Source: M55B129 sp964506505 (GTDB lineage Bacteria > Bacillota > Dethiobacteria > DTU022). Taken from it: DNA of 25,648 nt. The stretch lies in contig CAZDKY010000017.1 in assembly GCA_964506505.1 (NCBI GenBank), positions 1-25,648 of the forward strand. Reading direction: 5' to 3'. The notes under the pieces are model-generated. The model searched no databases. It was not told the DNA's origin and saw nothing but the letters and a program-made list of their open reading frames with translations. Shown piece by piece: positions 7,601-14,863 of the stretch. The translations under genes and the position numbers were made by a program. Every line of letters starts with the position of its first letter. Within the stretch, counting starts at the first letter, position 1.

Positions 7601-8946
7601 GGATGATCACCAGGCTGGAAGCATTCAAGAATACGTGTCTTTCCCGCAGGAACAGGGAGAAAAAGATATCCCGCTCAGCCCGGGCTATTGACGTTAACGA
7701 TCCTGAACTGAAAAAAATTTTGGTTCCCAACATGAGCAGTCATCCAGCCGTATTTGTTTCACTTTTTGAGAATTATGGTGTCGAAGCTGTTCTTCTCCCG
7801 CGAAGCAACGATAAAGATCTGACCCTGGCACGTCTTTATACCAACGGTGAGGAATGTCTGCCTTTTCTCCAGAGCCTGCAGGATTTTCTGGCTTATGCCG
7901 AGCAAAACCCTCGTGATTTCGAAGAACAGGGAACTGTAATGCTTGAAGGATGGGCCTGCGGACCCTGCCGTTTCGGCTATTATGCTTCCGCCCAGTCTTT
8001 AATCATCAACAGGGCCGGTTATGGTGAAAAACGAGTCTGCGCCTTGAAAACAGAAGATGCTGTAAAAAGGTTCGGCCCGGAATTTGCTGTCGCTCTTTTT
8101 GACGGTCTTTTGGCAATTGATATGCTCAATAAAATGCTGCATCGGACGAGGCCTTATGAAATAAATGAAGGAGAGTCGGAGGCACTTTTCGATCGATATT
8201 GCAAAGAGATCTATGCTTACCTCCGGCATTATCGTTTCAAATGGACCGCCTTGCCGGGCGGCAGTCATCTGCGCGGGCTGGAGAAAATTCTGGCCGAAGC
8301 AGGGAAACAGTTTGCTTCCATTTCCCGCAGAGATGAAGAAAGGCCTCTGATTCTGCTGGCCGGTGAATATTATGTCCGCCTCGACGATAGATGCAACAAG
8401 GATATTATTAAACAGATCGAGGGAGCCGGAGGGGAAGTTTTTCTGGCCCCGGCCACGGAATTTTTTGTGTATACTGTTTTTGCCAATTACCGCCTGGCCT
8501 TGAAGGAATATAATTATAAGAAAAACCTGGTTCGCTATTTATACAAACTGGGTTATGGTGCCATCAACTGGTTGGCACACCGCGATGAACAGCGGATTGA
8601 AAAGGCCGCCGGTGTCATGCTGGAAGGCAGGGAAGAGCCATCTGCGTCGGAGATATTGGCTCATTCCATAAATTATATCCCGGAACATACTGCCGGCGAA
8701 CCGCCCATGACGATTGGCCGCACCGGAGCCCTGGCTGGCCGGAAAGAGGTGGCCGGAGCCATTTTTGTAGGGCCTTTTACCTGCATGCCTGCGTCGGTTG
8801 TAGAAGCCGTGCAGGGAGCTCTCAGCCGAGAGATTGGAATCCCGATTATTTCCGTTTTTTATGATGGGCGGGATAATGTAAACCGGGAAGAATTTATCCA
8901 CAGTCTGGTTTTTCAAGCTAAACAGAATTTAAAAACCAGAACTTAA
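4603..8946 (+). CDS. Giant acyl-CoA dehydratase activase: two ASKHA ATPase domains fused to a DUF2229 region
   Basis: The ATG at 4603 has GGGAG (4591-4595) 7 bases upstream; the product has 1447 residues. The first BadF/BcrA-type ATPase domain (~12-270) contains GLDIGVFSVKG and cysteines 133 (QCAAGSGSF) and 172 (RCAVF). The second (~314-580) contains GVDCGSVSTK and cysteines 443 (VCAAGTGTF) and 483 (NCTLL). In the known activators such as HgdC, a pair of cysteines about 39 apart binds a [4Fe-4S] cluster between two subunits, and ATP hydrolysis drives electron transfer to a dehydratase. Here both copies keep the pair. A linker has cysteines 602, 606, 612 and 631. From ~668 a DUF2229 region starts (YEFYPFWAAFF, EMCFPMEVLVGH), and a later CGPCRFGYY motif (1119-1127) resembles the dehydratase-like part of such proteins. 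Fusions of this kind occur in anaerobes; the substrate is unknown. No separate dehydratase subunits lie nearby. It is probably monocistronic. Confidence 0.92.
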   Translation: MIIKSEQGNSIPSIGLDIGVFSVKGVLIENGFVEKVYRPASGNPVAVAGECLNNLVAKTHGAKMRIGLTGNNARLVADELGINPIIEAESLQAGISSLGIKGRAVLSLGHENMYYLEIDPSGAITFFNRNGQCAAGSGSFWYQQATRMGYNDRELAEEALKAESPVKISGRCAVFAKSDMTHAINGGASQMAVAAGLAKTLVDLVVTGVAQNRIKGPGTLITVGGVANNRAILKYLGEYCSEHNITLSVPDDHEYINALGAAQKGFELSASRVSIEKMFSRRYVPENPLPPLQAEKVIYGEDHFTGKVKDLSIIYLGVDCGSVSTKCVLLDGEGQYIGGVYLPTAGRPALQVLELMKEINEKFKDIMRTRPPVVACTTGSGRFLAQKILAADYAADEITCQAEGIKSLFEEHDLAVIEIGGEDSKFIQIKNDILFDYNMNPVCAAGTGTFLENLAELLGVQIKEEFSQKAFQAAYAIDLGDNCTLLSQSALVAAASRGLPLDAQLASLAYSAARNYLSRTVENRVTEGKLVFTGATAKNHALASAFAAICGRDILVPPNPELSGALGAALMARFFYLEDGKPEKPSHQLDRLNEYRLERKPCRARCPYDHHCILDVITFNDGSHFIYGDRCGRYSELEKKKKDEDLPDYRELREEIFLKAAGEPLDEGPQVGIACGGLNYEFYPFWAAFFRTLGARVVPSGESNEKILEKGKMNLAAEMCFPMEVLVGHYRELADKGTDYIFIPEIFDMEPLPWLADWPRSLSCPLMMMVKGVVAHSLDLPDDKILHARLSFHEGAERVENQLLPAARKLLGKNYSPDLVSRAVQDGYKALADYRSVVEKEGRRIIEGLAAGPDAIVALVLGRSYTLYDPFVSKNVMAHASQRGLTAIPQDFFLEYLRGWYEGRIESFFLDTHRDDFEQYMAHTTEQMDNIYSSQLQNMMAAAAAAQFFNERTAESGLPQLHLVLQDPFRCGPNSMLRHYLANVAEFLRLTLDEHTAPAGMITRLEAFKNTCLSRRNREKKISRSARAIDVNDPELKKILVPNMSSHPAVFVSLFENYGVEAVLLPRSNDKDLTLARLYTNGEECLPFLQSLQDFLAYAEQNPRDFEEQGTVMLEGWACGPCRFGYYASAQSLIINRAGYGEKRVCALKTEDAVKRFGPEFAVALFDGLLAIDMLNKMLHRTRPYEINEGESEALFDRYCKEIYAYLRHYRFKWTALPGGSHLRGLEKILAEAGKQFASISRRDEERPLILLAGEYYVRLDDRCNKDIIKQIEGAGGEVFLAPATEFFVYTVFANYRLALKEYNYKKNLVRYLYKLGYGAINWLAHRDEQRIEKAAGVMLEGREEPSASEILAHSINYIPEHTAGEPPMTIGRTGALAGRKEVAGAIFVGPFTCMPASVVEAVQGALSREIGIPIISVFYDGRDNVNREEFIHSLVFQAKQNLKTRT

Positions 8947-9043
8947 ACAGGGGATTTGAGCGTTAAGTCAACAACTTGTCCGCAAGGAATAATTTCCTAA
9001 TATCGTGTTGATCCTGTCATCAGCCCGATTAATTAACACGGTG

Positions 9044-9052
9044 TGCTATAAT
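9044..9052 (+). promoter_or_regulatory. Extended -10 promoter of the lipid kinase gene
   Basis: TGCTATAAT at 9044-9052 is a perfect extended -10 element (TG, one base, TATAAT). No good -35 box is found at the right distance, which is typical of extended -10 promoters. It lies about 110 bases before the start codon. The rest of the 216-base gap after the activase gene holds no terminator that I can see. Confidence 0.55.
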
Positions 9053-9162
9053 TAATAAAGTGTTTTCTCAGTGAGAACATTCCGAGACGGCTGCTCCGGA
9101 ATATTATATTCAACAGCCATGAAGATTATTGCCAGTAAACATTCAGCGAAGGAGTTACATTC

Positions 9163-10086
9163 ATGCAGCCGATCAGAGCGGCGGTTGTCGTTAATCCGGT
9201 TTCCGGTAACGGCTCTACCGGTAAGTTATGGCCGGTTATTGCCAGCGCTATGAAACAGGAGGGTTTTAATTTTGAGTACCGCTTTACCGGGGCACCCGGT
9301 GAAGCAACAGTTCTCACCAGTAATTTTCTAAGCCAGGGGAACGAGTTAATTATCTCCGTAGGCGGGGATGGGACTGTTAACGAGGTGATTAACGGATTTT
9401 TCCTTGCGGAAGAGGCAGTGAGAAAAAAGGTGTCCCTGGGCATAATATCGTCCGGCACCGGCCGGGATCTGATCAGGACCCTGGGAACGCCGCTTAATTT
9501 TACTGAAGCAGCCCGCCGGATATATCGTAATCCTTCTTGCCCGGTCGATGCAGGCAAAGTTAAGTATAACGGCGTTAGTGGACAGGAAGTGCGATATTTT
9601 CTCAACGTGGCCGGTATGGGACTGGATGGCGATATTGTAAACCGCGTTAACAGAACCAGCAAAGCGCTGGGAGGTTTTGTTTCTTTTTTAGGGGGAACCG
9701 TGGTCAGCCTGATCCGTTACCAGAATAAAAAGATGAAGATCACGGTGGACGGTAAAGAGATTTGCAACGAGCCGATTACCTTCATTGCTGTGGCCAATGG
9801 TCGCTATTATGGCGGGGGCATGTTTATTGCTCCCCATGCCCTGATGGACGACGGCAGTTTTGATATAATTATTGCTCGCAATCTCAGCAAAAGTGATCTT
9901 TTACTCAATCTGCCGAAAGTTTATCGGGGCAAGCATCTTGATCATCCCCGGATAACCAGCCTGCGCGGCAGGGTTATTAATGTTGAATCCGATGATTGTC
10001 CGCTGCTTAACCTGGATGGGGAACAACCCGGCTGTGCTTCGGCTGAGATGGAAATTCAACCACAGGCCTTAAACCTGAGAGCATAA
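9163..10086 (+). CDS. Diacylglycerol kinase-like lipid kinase (YegS/DgkB/BmrU family)
   Basis: ATG at 9163 has GAAGGAG (9148-9154) 8 bases upstream; 307 residues, normal for the family. N-terminal NPVSGNGSTGK (about 12-22) is the nucleotide-binding start. The catalytic VGGDGTVNEVING motif (GGDGT at 67-71) is intact, and GIISSGTGRDLIRTLG (about 95-110) is the typical third motif. The C-terminal half carries GGGMFIAPHALMDDGSFD, which is also conserved. These enzymes phosphorylate diacylglycerol or related lipids with ATP at the membrane, returning diacylglycerol to phospholipid synthesis; in Gram-positives this recycles the product of lipoteichoic acid synthesis. The precise lipid cannot be told from sequence. 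The 114-base gap before thrS contains the thrS promoter. Confidence 0.92.
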   Translation: MQPIRAAVVVNPVSGNGSTGKLWPVIASAMKQEGFNFEYRFTGAPGEATVLTSNFLSQGNELIISVGGDGTVNEVINGFFLAEEAVRKKVSLGIISSGTGRDLIRTLGTPLNFTEAARRIYRNPSCPVDAGKVKYNGVSGQEVRYFLNVAGMGLDGDIVNRVNRTSKALGGFVSFLGGTVVSLIRYQNKKMKITVDGKEICNEPITFIAVANGRYYGGGMFIAPHALMDDGSFDIIIARNLSKSDLLLNLPKVYRGKHLDHPRITSLRGRVINVESDDCPLLNLDGEQPGCASAEMEIQPQALNLRA

Positions 10087-10146
10087 TCGTTTAATGAAGA
10101 TCCTACGCAGACAGGCAGCCTGGATTTTATCAGTGGTACCGTTGCC

Positions 10147-10175
10147 TTGACAGGAGCGACTGAAAAAATTATGAT
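10147..10175 (+). promoter_or_regulatory. Sigma-A promoter of thrS
   Basis: TTGACA (10147-10152), 17 bases, TATGAT (10170-10175) form a near-consensus promoter. Transcription would start around 10182, at the edge of the thrS Shine-Dalgarno (AAAGGAGG, 10183-10190). The leader would therefore be only about 20 bases, leaving no room for a T-box. Confidence 0.75.
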
Positions 10176-10200
10176 CACCTTCAAAGGAGGCGTCCACACA

Positions 10201-12111
10201 ATGCAGCACATAAAAGTTAAATTAGAAAACGGCGAAGAGGTTGCCTACCCTGAAGGAACAACCTGCATGGACTTATATAAAGGAATGAAAGCGTCAAATA
10301 ACAAATTACTGGCGGTTCTTGTCGATGGAAAAGAATGCGATTTGAGTCAACCATTGTTGGAGAACAGTAAAATTTCTTTCGTTGAGTTTGACTCGTCAGT
10401 TGGGGCTCACATTTTTCGGCACACTGCCAGCCATGTTCTGGCTCACGCCGTGAAAAGGTTGTATCCTGATGTCAAACTGGGGATAGGTCCGGCAATCGAG
10501 AATGGTTTTTATTATGATTTCGATTTTGTAGAACCCATTTCTTCTGACGATCTGGGCAAGATCGAGAAGGAAATGAAAAAAATAGTTAAAGAAAGGCATC
10601 CCATTATCAGGAGGGAGTTGAGCAGAGAGGAGGCATTCCAGTTCTTCAAGGAAAGGAATGAGCCCTACAAACTGGAGCTGATTGAAGATCTGCCCGAGGA
10701 TGCCGTAATCAGCTGTTACGAGCAGGGCGATTTCATTGATCTCTGTGCAGGTCCTCATCTGCCGCACACCGGTATGGTAAAAGCTTTTAAACTGACCGGG
10801 TTGGCCGGAGCGTACTGGCACGGAGATGAAAAAAATCCCATGCTGCAGCGTATCTATGGTACTGCCTTTCCGAACAGGGAGCAGCTTGATCACCATCTGC
10901 ACATGATTGAAGAAGCAAAAAAACGGGATCACCGCAAGCTGGGCCGTGAATTGGACCTGTTCAGTCTCCAGGAAGAAGGGCCCGGTTTCCCCTTTTTACA
11001 TAACAACGGGATGATCATCTGGCAGGAACTGACTGATTTCTGGCGGATGGAACATCGCCGGGCGGACTATGAGGAAATAAGAACACCGCTGATTTTGAAC
11101 CGTACTCTCTGGGAACAATCCGGTCACTGGGATCATTTCCGTGAAAACATGTATTTTACAAAAATAGATGACCAGGACTATGCGGTAAAACCGATGAATT
11201 GCCCCGGAGCGATGCTCGTCTACCGATCGAAAATGCACAGCTACCGTGATTTACCGAGGCGGATTGGCGAAATGGGTATTGTTCACCGCCATGAACTTTC
11301 CGGTACTCTTCATGGTCTGATGAGGGTTCGCTCATTTACCCAGGATGATGCTCACATTTTTATGCTTCCCGAGCAGATAGAATCGGAAGTGGCCGGGGTA
11401 ATTGAACTGATGGACCGTTTTTACCGGGTTTTTGGTTTTAAGTACAGCGTTGAATTAAGCACAAGGCCTGAAAAAGCAATGGGCACCCGGGAAATGTGGG
11501 ACAGGGCTACCTCGATCCTTGAAACTGTATTAAAAGAAAAGGAAATCGACTTTCAAATCAATGAAGGAGATGGTGCTTTTTACGGTCCCAAGATTGATTT
11601 TCATCTCGAGGATTGCCTTGGCCGCAGCTGGCAGTGTGGAACCATCCAGCTGGATTTCCAGATGCCTGAAAAGTTCGATCTCACATATGTAGGTGAAGAT
11701 GGGGCCAAACACAGACCTGTGGTTATTCACCGTGTAATTTATGGATCGATGGAACGGCTTCTTGCTCTGCTGATTGAGCATTACGGTGGAGCCTTCCCTG
11801 CCTGGCTGGCACCCGTTCAGGTAATAGTAATTCCGGTTACAGAGAGAAGCCATGATTATGCCGGGCAGGTTTATGACAAACTGAGGATGGACGGTTTTCG
11901 CGTGCAGGTGGATCAGCGCAATGAAAAAGTTGGTTACAAGATCAGGGAAGCCCAGGTCAAGAAGATTCCTTATATGCTGGTAATTGGGGAAAAGGAAGAG
12001 GAAAGCGGAGAAGTTGCCCTGCGGCATCGAGAACGCGGTGATCTGGGGCCACAGAATCTTGCCTCTTTTATTTCAGATTTGAAAAGAGAGGTTGAAGAAA
12101 AAATAATTTGA
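10201..12111 (+). CDS. thrS: Threonine-tRNA ligase
   Basis: ATG at 10201 follows AAAGGAGG (10183-10190); 636 residues, full length. The order is an N-terminal TGS domain (1-62), the editing domain, the class II catalytic core and the anticodon-binding domain from ~535. Editing-site residues His74, His78, Cys182 and His186 are present (HTASH, DLCAGPH). The catalytic zinc ligands Cys334 (MNCPGA), His385 (DDAHIF) and His510 (VIHRVIYG) are all present, at almost the same numbers as in the Escherichia coli enzyme. It charges tRNA-Thr with threonine and clears mischarged serine. It has its own strong promoter with a very short leader, and its stop codon (12109-12111) is overlapped by the -35 box of the next promoter. 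Unlike many Firmicutes thrS genes, no T-box is seen. Confidence 0.98.
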   Translation: MQHIKVKLENGEEVAYPEGTTCMDLYKGMKASNNKLLAVLVDGKECDLSQPLLENSKISFVEFDSSVGAHIFRHTASHVLAHAVKRLYPDVKLGIGPAIENGFYYDFDFVEPISSDDLGKIEKEMKKIVKERHPIIRRELSREEAFQFFKERNEPYKLELIEDLPEDAVISCYEQGDFIDLCAGPHLPHTGMVKAFKLTGLAGAYWHGDEKNPMLQRIYGTAFPNREQLDHHLHMIEEAKKRDHRKLGRELDLFSLQEEGPGFPFLHNNGMIIWQELTDFWRMEHRRADYEEIRTPLILNRTLWEQSGHWDHFRENMYFTKIDDQDYAVKPMNCPGAMLVYRSKMHSYRDLPRRIGEMGIVHRHELSGTLHGLMRVRSFTQDDAHIFMLPEQIESEVAGVIELMDRFYRVFGFKYSVELSTRPEKAMGTREMWDRATSILETVLKEKEIDFQINEGDGAFYGPKIDFHLEDCLGRSWQCGTIQLDFQMPEKFDLTYVGEDGAKHRPVVIHRVIYGSMERLLALLIEHYGGAFPAWLAPVQVIVIPVTERSHDYAGQVYDKLRMDGFRVQVDQRNEKVGYKIREAQVKKIPYMLVIGEKEEESGEVALRHRERGDLGPQNLASFISDLKREVEEKII

Positions 12112-12136
12112 CCAAACCAGTATATTCTGGTATATT
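12108..12136 (+). promoter_or_regulatory. Sigma-A promoter of infC-rpmI-rplT
   Basis: TTGACC (12108-12113), 17 bases, TATATT (12131-12136). The -35 box overlaps the thrS stop codon. Transcription should start near 12143, producing a leader of about 145 bases before infC. A second TATATT at 12121-12126 is too close to serve with this -35 box. Confidence 0.78.
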
Positions 12137-12142
12137 ACAACA

Positions 12143-12288
12143 GTAAAATAAATCGGATGCAAGCAGAAGCCTCTGCTTCTCACCCCGGGGCGTTTTTCAA
12201 CTGTTACCAGGGTTTATCCACAAACAATGGATATTTAGAGCAGGCAGAAGATGCCTGCTCTTTTATAATAATCAGGAGGTGAAAGAAG
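12143..12288 (+). promoter_or_regulatory. infC operon leader, candidate L20-type autoregulatory leader
   Basis: Between the predicted start and infC lie several structured elements. There is a short stem around AGCAGA/TCTGCT (12162-12177), a CCCCGGGG palindrome (12183-12190), a hairpin TATCCA/TGGATA (12215-12233) and a terminator-like hairpin (12238-12264). The segment TCTGCTTCTC (12172-12181) can pair imperfectly with the terminator's 5' arm (12238-12248), so a switch between terminator and antiterminator is possible. In Bacillus subtilis and other Firmicutes, ribosomal protein L20 binds a leader at this place and causes early termination. Position and architecture fit that; I could not align the sequence to the known leader family. 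Confidence 0.55.
12238..12264 (+). terminator. Attenuator hairpin upstream of infC
   Basis: A perfect 9-bp stem (GAGCAGGCA at 12238-12246, TGCCTGCTC at 12252-12260) with a 5-nt loop is followed by TTTTAT. It lies after the infC promoter and ends 25 bases before the infC start, so it would stop transcription of the operon rather than of thrS alone. It could also end thrS read-through. The T-run is short, which suits a conditional terminator. Confidence 0.75.
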
Positions 12289-12798
12289 ATTAGTAAGAAT
12301 TTGTTCGTCAATGAACAAATCAAAGCCCGAGAAGTCCTGGTGATCGATGCAGACGGTACCCAACTTGGAGTAATAAAGACAAGTGAAGCGCTGCAGATGG
12401 CCCAGGAAAAGAAAATGGATCTGGTTAACGTTGCTCCCGGAGCGCGGCCGCCGGTTTGCAGGCTGATGGATTATGGAAAATATAAGTATGAGCAGAGTAA
12501 ACGTGATCGCGAAGCGCGTAAGAAACAGAAGACCACAACTATAAAAGAAATTAAGTTGAGACCCAATATTGACACACATGACTTTGAGGTAAAAGTAAAG
12601 AGGGGCAAGAAATTTCTTGAAAATGGAGACAAGGTAAAGGTTACTGTTATGTTCAGGGGACGGGAGATTACCCATCCGGAGATCGCCAAACGTCTCAGTC
12701 AGCAGATGGCCGAAAGCCTTGACGAATTAAGCGTTGTGGAAAAAGCGGCCAAACAGGAAGGGCGAAACATGATTATGATTCTGGCGCCCAAATCATAG
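12289..12798 (+). CDS. infC: Translation initiation factor IF-3, AUU start codon
   Basis: I place the start at ATT (12289): AGGAGGTG (12274-12281) lies 7 bases upstream, the frame has a stop (TGA) at 12280-12282, and the next usable codon, TTG at 12301, is 20 bases from the Shine-Dalgarno. The N-terminus then reads (M)SKNLFVNEQIKAREV, which lines up with the Bacillus subtilis protein; 169 residues. The N-domain (~1-75) has APGARPPVCRLMDYGKYKYEQ, then a lysine-rich linker with ARKKQK, and the C-domain has KVTVMFRGREITHPE. IF-3 binds the 30S subunit and rejects wrong start codons and initiator tRNAs. The AUU start is a known feature of infC that lets IF-3 repress its own synthesis. It is first in the operon with L35 and L20. 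Confidence 0.97.
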   Translation: MSKNLFVNEQIKAREVLVIDADGTQLGVIKTSEALQMAQEKKMDLVNVAPGARPPVCRLMDYGKYKYEQSKRDREARKKQKTTTIKEIKLRPNIDTHDFEVKVKRGKKFLENGDKVKVTVMFRGREITHPEIAKRLSQQMAESLDELSVVEKAAKQEGRNMIMILAPKS

Positions 12799-12819
12799 CA
12801 GAGAAAGGTTGTTTCAACA

Positions 12820-13011
12820 ATGCCCAAAATGAAAACCCACCGCGGTGCGGCTAAACGTTTTAAAAAAACCGGCACTGGAAAAATTAAGCGTTATCGTGCA
12901 TTTGACAGCCATCTTACAGGTAAAAAAAGTGCCAAGCGTAAGAGGCGGCTGCGTAAATCGACCATTGTTAAGCCCGCTGACACCAAAAGAGTAAAGCTTC
13001 TTATTCCCTGA
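12820..13011 (+). CDS. rpmI: 50S ribosomal protein L35
   Basis: ATG at 12820, 21 bases after infC, with a moderate Shine-Dalgarno (GAGAAAGG, 12801-12808) at a rather long distance, which suggests coupling to infC. The 63-residue basic protein begins MPKMKTHRGAAKRFKKTGTG and ends with a lysine/arginine-rich tail, as L35 proteins do. It is a component of the large ribosomal subunit. It lies in the conserved infC-rpmI-rplT order. Confidence 0.97.
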   Translation: MPKMKTHRGAAKRFKKTGTGKIKRYRAFDSHLTGKKSAKRKRRLRKSTIVKPADTKRVKLLIP

Positions 13012-13078
13012 TGGTTTAAGAAGAGGCGGATAAAGAAAAAAGAATTATACAGTACAACTTGTAGGAGGATGATTGACG

Positions 13079-13432
13079 ATGCCTCGCACAAAAAGAGGAC
13101 CCATCGCCCGGAAAAGGCGTAAAAAAATATTAAAGCTGGCCAAAGGATACTACGGGGCTAAAAGCAAACTCTTCAGGGTAGCCAATCAGCAGGTAATGAG
13201 ATCACTTTCCTATGCTTATCGGGATCGCAAACAACGTAAACGCGATTTCCGTAAGCTATGGATTGCCCGGATCAATGCTGCGGCCAGAACAGGCGGACTA
13301 TCATACAGCAGGTTTATTAACGGACTAAAAAAAGCCGATGTGCAGATTAACCGCAAGGTACTGGCAGATCTGGCTGTAAACGATAAAGAAGCCTTTGCCC
13401 GTCTCGTAGACATGGTTAAAGAAAATAATTAG
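13079..13432 (+). CDS. rplT: 50S ribosomal protein L20
   Basis: ATG at 13079 has GTAGGAGGAT (13061-13070) 8 or 9 bases upstream; the TTG two codons earlier is too close. The 117-residue basic protein starts MPRTKRGPIARKRRKKILKL and contains the family signatures GYYGAKSKLFR and YRDRKQRKRDFRKLWI. L20 binds 23S rRNA early in large-subunit assembly and in Firmicutes represses its own operon through the leader ahead of infC; a candidate leader is present here. No terminator was seen in the 58 bases before ktrB. Confidence 0.98.
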   Translation: MPRTKRGPIARKRRKKILKLAKGYYGAKSKLFRVANQQVMRSLSYAYRDRKQRKRDFRKLWIARINAAARTGGLSYSRFINGLKKADVQINRKVLADLAVNDKEAFARLVDMVKENN

Positions 13433-13490
13433 CTTGGAATAAGTATGCCTTATCGCGTAAGTGTACCCGTTTATTCGGAGATGATGATCA

Positions 13491-14825
13491 TTGCAAAACA
13501 GGCATAAGCCTCTCAATCCGGCGCGGATTATGGCCTGCGGTTTCCTTGGAGTGATATTGGTTGGATCGCTGTTGCTGAGCCTTCCTCCCATGCATGTGGG
13601 AGAAGGGCTGAATTATATCGAAGCTCTTTTTACAGCCACTTCAGCAGTTTGTGTTACCGGCCTGGTGGTTGTCGATACGGGGACGTTCTTTTCACCTCTG
13701 GGTCAGGGGGTCATCATGGCCCTTATTTTTATCGGTTCCCTCGGCTTCATGACCATGACTACACTGATCTTTATTTTTCTTGGACGGAGGATAACCCTGC
13801 GGGATCGCCTCCTGGTCAAAGAAGCCTTGAATCAAGAATCGGTTGCCGGTTTGCTGAGGCTTGTTTTAGCCGTGGTCAGGATGGCGGTTTTCTTTGTTGC
13901 AATCGGAACGATTCTTTTAAGCATTCGTTTTATTCCCATTTTGGGAATTGGGCGAGGTGTTTTCTTTGCCCTGTTCCATGCTGTCTCCGCTTTTGGCAAC
14001 GCCGGATTTGATCTCTTTGGCAGTTTTGACAGCCTGACCCGGGTTCCGACGGATTACCTGGTTAACGGCACGATCATGCTATTGTTTATCATTGGAGGCC
14101 TCGGGTTCACAGTGATTATGGAGCCGTTTAAGCTATTCCGACAGCGGAGTCGGTTTACCTTGCACAGCCGTTTGGTTTTTATTATAACCGCCTTCCTGCT
14201 GGTTACGGGGGCTGTTCTTGTATTATTGCTGGAATATAACAATCCGGAAACAATGGGGGAACTATCCGGGGGAGGCAAGATTTTTACTGCTTTTTTCACG
14301 GCAGCTACGCCGCGCACAGCCGGTTTCAGTGTTCTAAATACAGGCGAGCTTAAACCCGCTACGATGGTGATCATAATGGCCCTGATGTTCATCGGCGCTT
14401 CCCCCACCTCGACCGGGGGCGGTGTAAAAACCACCACTTTTGGCGTTGTCCTGATTACATTAATAAGTATGATCCGGGGGCGTCAGGAACCGGTTGTTTT
14501 CCAGCGCCGATTTTCTCTTAATCAGATCATGAAAGCGGTTTCGATTATAAGTGCGGCGGTGGCCCTGGTCTTTCTGGCTACCCTGGTAATGGTTTATTTT
14601 GAAGAGATGGATTTTCTGGCTTTGTTATTTGAAGCGTTTTCCGCTTTTGGAACAGTGGGCTTGTCGGAGGGAATAACACCCGATTTAAGCGGGCCCAGTA
14701 AGATTGCTCTTATTGTAACCATGTTCGGGGGTAGAATCGGTCCCCTGACCCTGCTGTTGGGACTGGCCCGTCGACAGAAAGAAGATCTGCTGCGTTATCC
14801 TGAAGAACACCTGTTAATTGGGTAA
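13491..14825 (+). CDS. ktrB: Potassium uptake protein, TrkH/KtrB family channel subunit
   Basis: The TTG at 13491 has CGGAG (13476-13480) 10 bases upstream, and the resulting N-terminus (LNPARIMACGFLGVILVGSLLLSLP) fits KtrB; the upstream ATG codons are out of frame. The 444-residue membrane protein carries the four pore-loop repeats, each with its filter glycine: VCVTGLVVVD (~52-61), FGNAGFD (~169-175), TPRTAGFS (~273-280) and FGTVGLSEG (~386-394). It imports K+ (with Na+ in some relatives) across the cytoplasmic membrane. The length matches Bacillus KtrB. The regulatory subunit ktrA follows after 38 bases, so the two form one operon. There is no clear promoter or terminator between rplT and this gene. 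Confidence 0.95.
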   Translation: MQNRHKPLNPARIMACGFLGVILVGSLLLSLPPMHVGEGLNYIEALFTATSAVCVTGLVVVDTGTFFSPLGQGVIMALIFIGSLGFMTMTTLIFIFLGRRITLRDRLLVKEALNQESVAGLLRLVLAVVRMAVFFVAIGTILLSIRFIPILGIGRGVFFALFHAVSAFGNAGFDLFGSFDSLTRVPTDYLVNGTIMLLFIIGGLGFTVIMEPFKLFRQRSRFTLHSRLVFIITAFLLVTGAVLVLLLEYNNPETMGELSGGGKIFTAFFTAATPRTAGFSVLNTGELKPATMVIIMALMFIGASPTSTGGGVKTTTFGVVLITLISMIRGRQEPVVFQRRFSLNQIMKAVSIISAAVALVFLATLVMVYFEEMDFLALLFEAFSAFGTVGLSEGITPDLSGPSKIALIVTMFGGRIGPLTLLLGLARRQKEDLLRYPEEHLLIG

Positions 14826-14863
14826 ATATATTTGGCTAAATACTTAACGTGGAGGTAGTGACA

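Noticed and set aside
10087..10200. TGGTACCG (from 10134) looks like part of a T-box core ahead of thrS
   Set aside because: The flanking consensus (GGG before, CGG after) is missing, no terminator follows, there is no room for stem I, and the thrS promoter lies downstream of it.
12235..12675. A 146-codon minus-strand frame opposite infC
   Set aside because: It is opposite the infC coding region and attenuator, with no ribosome site or recognisable protein.
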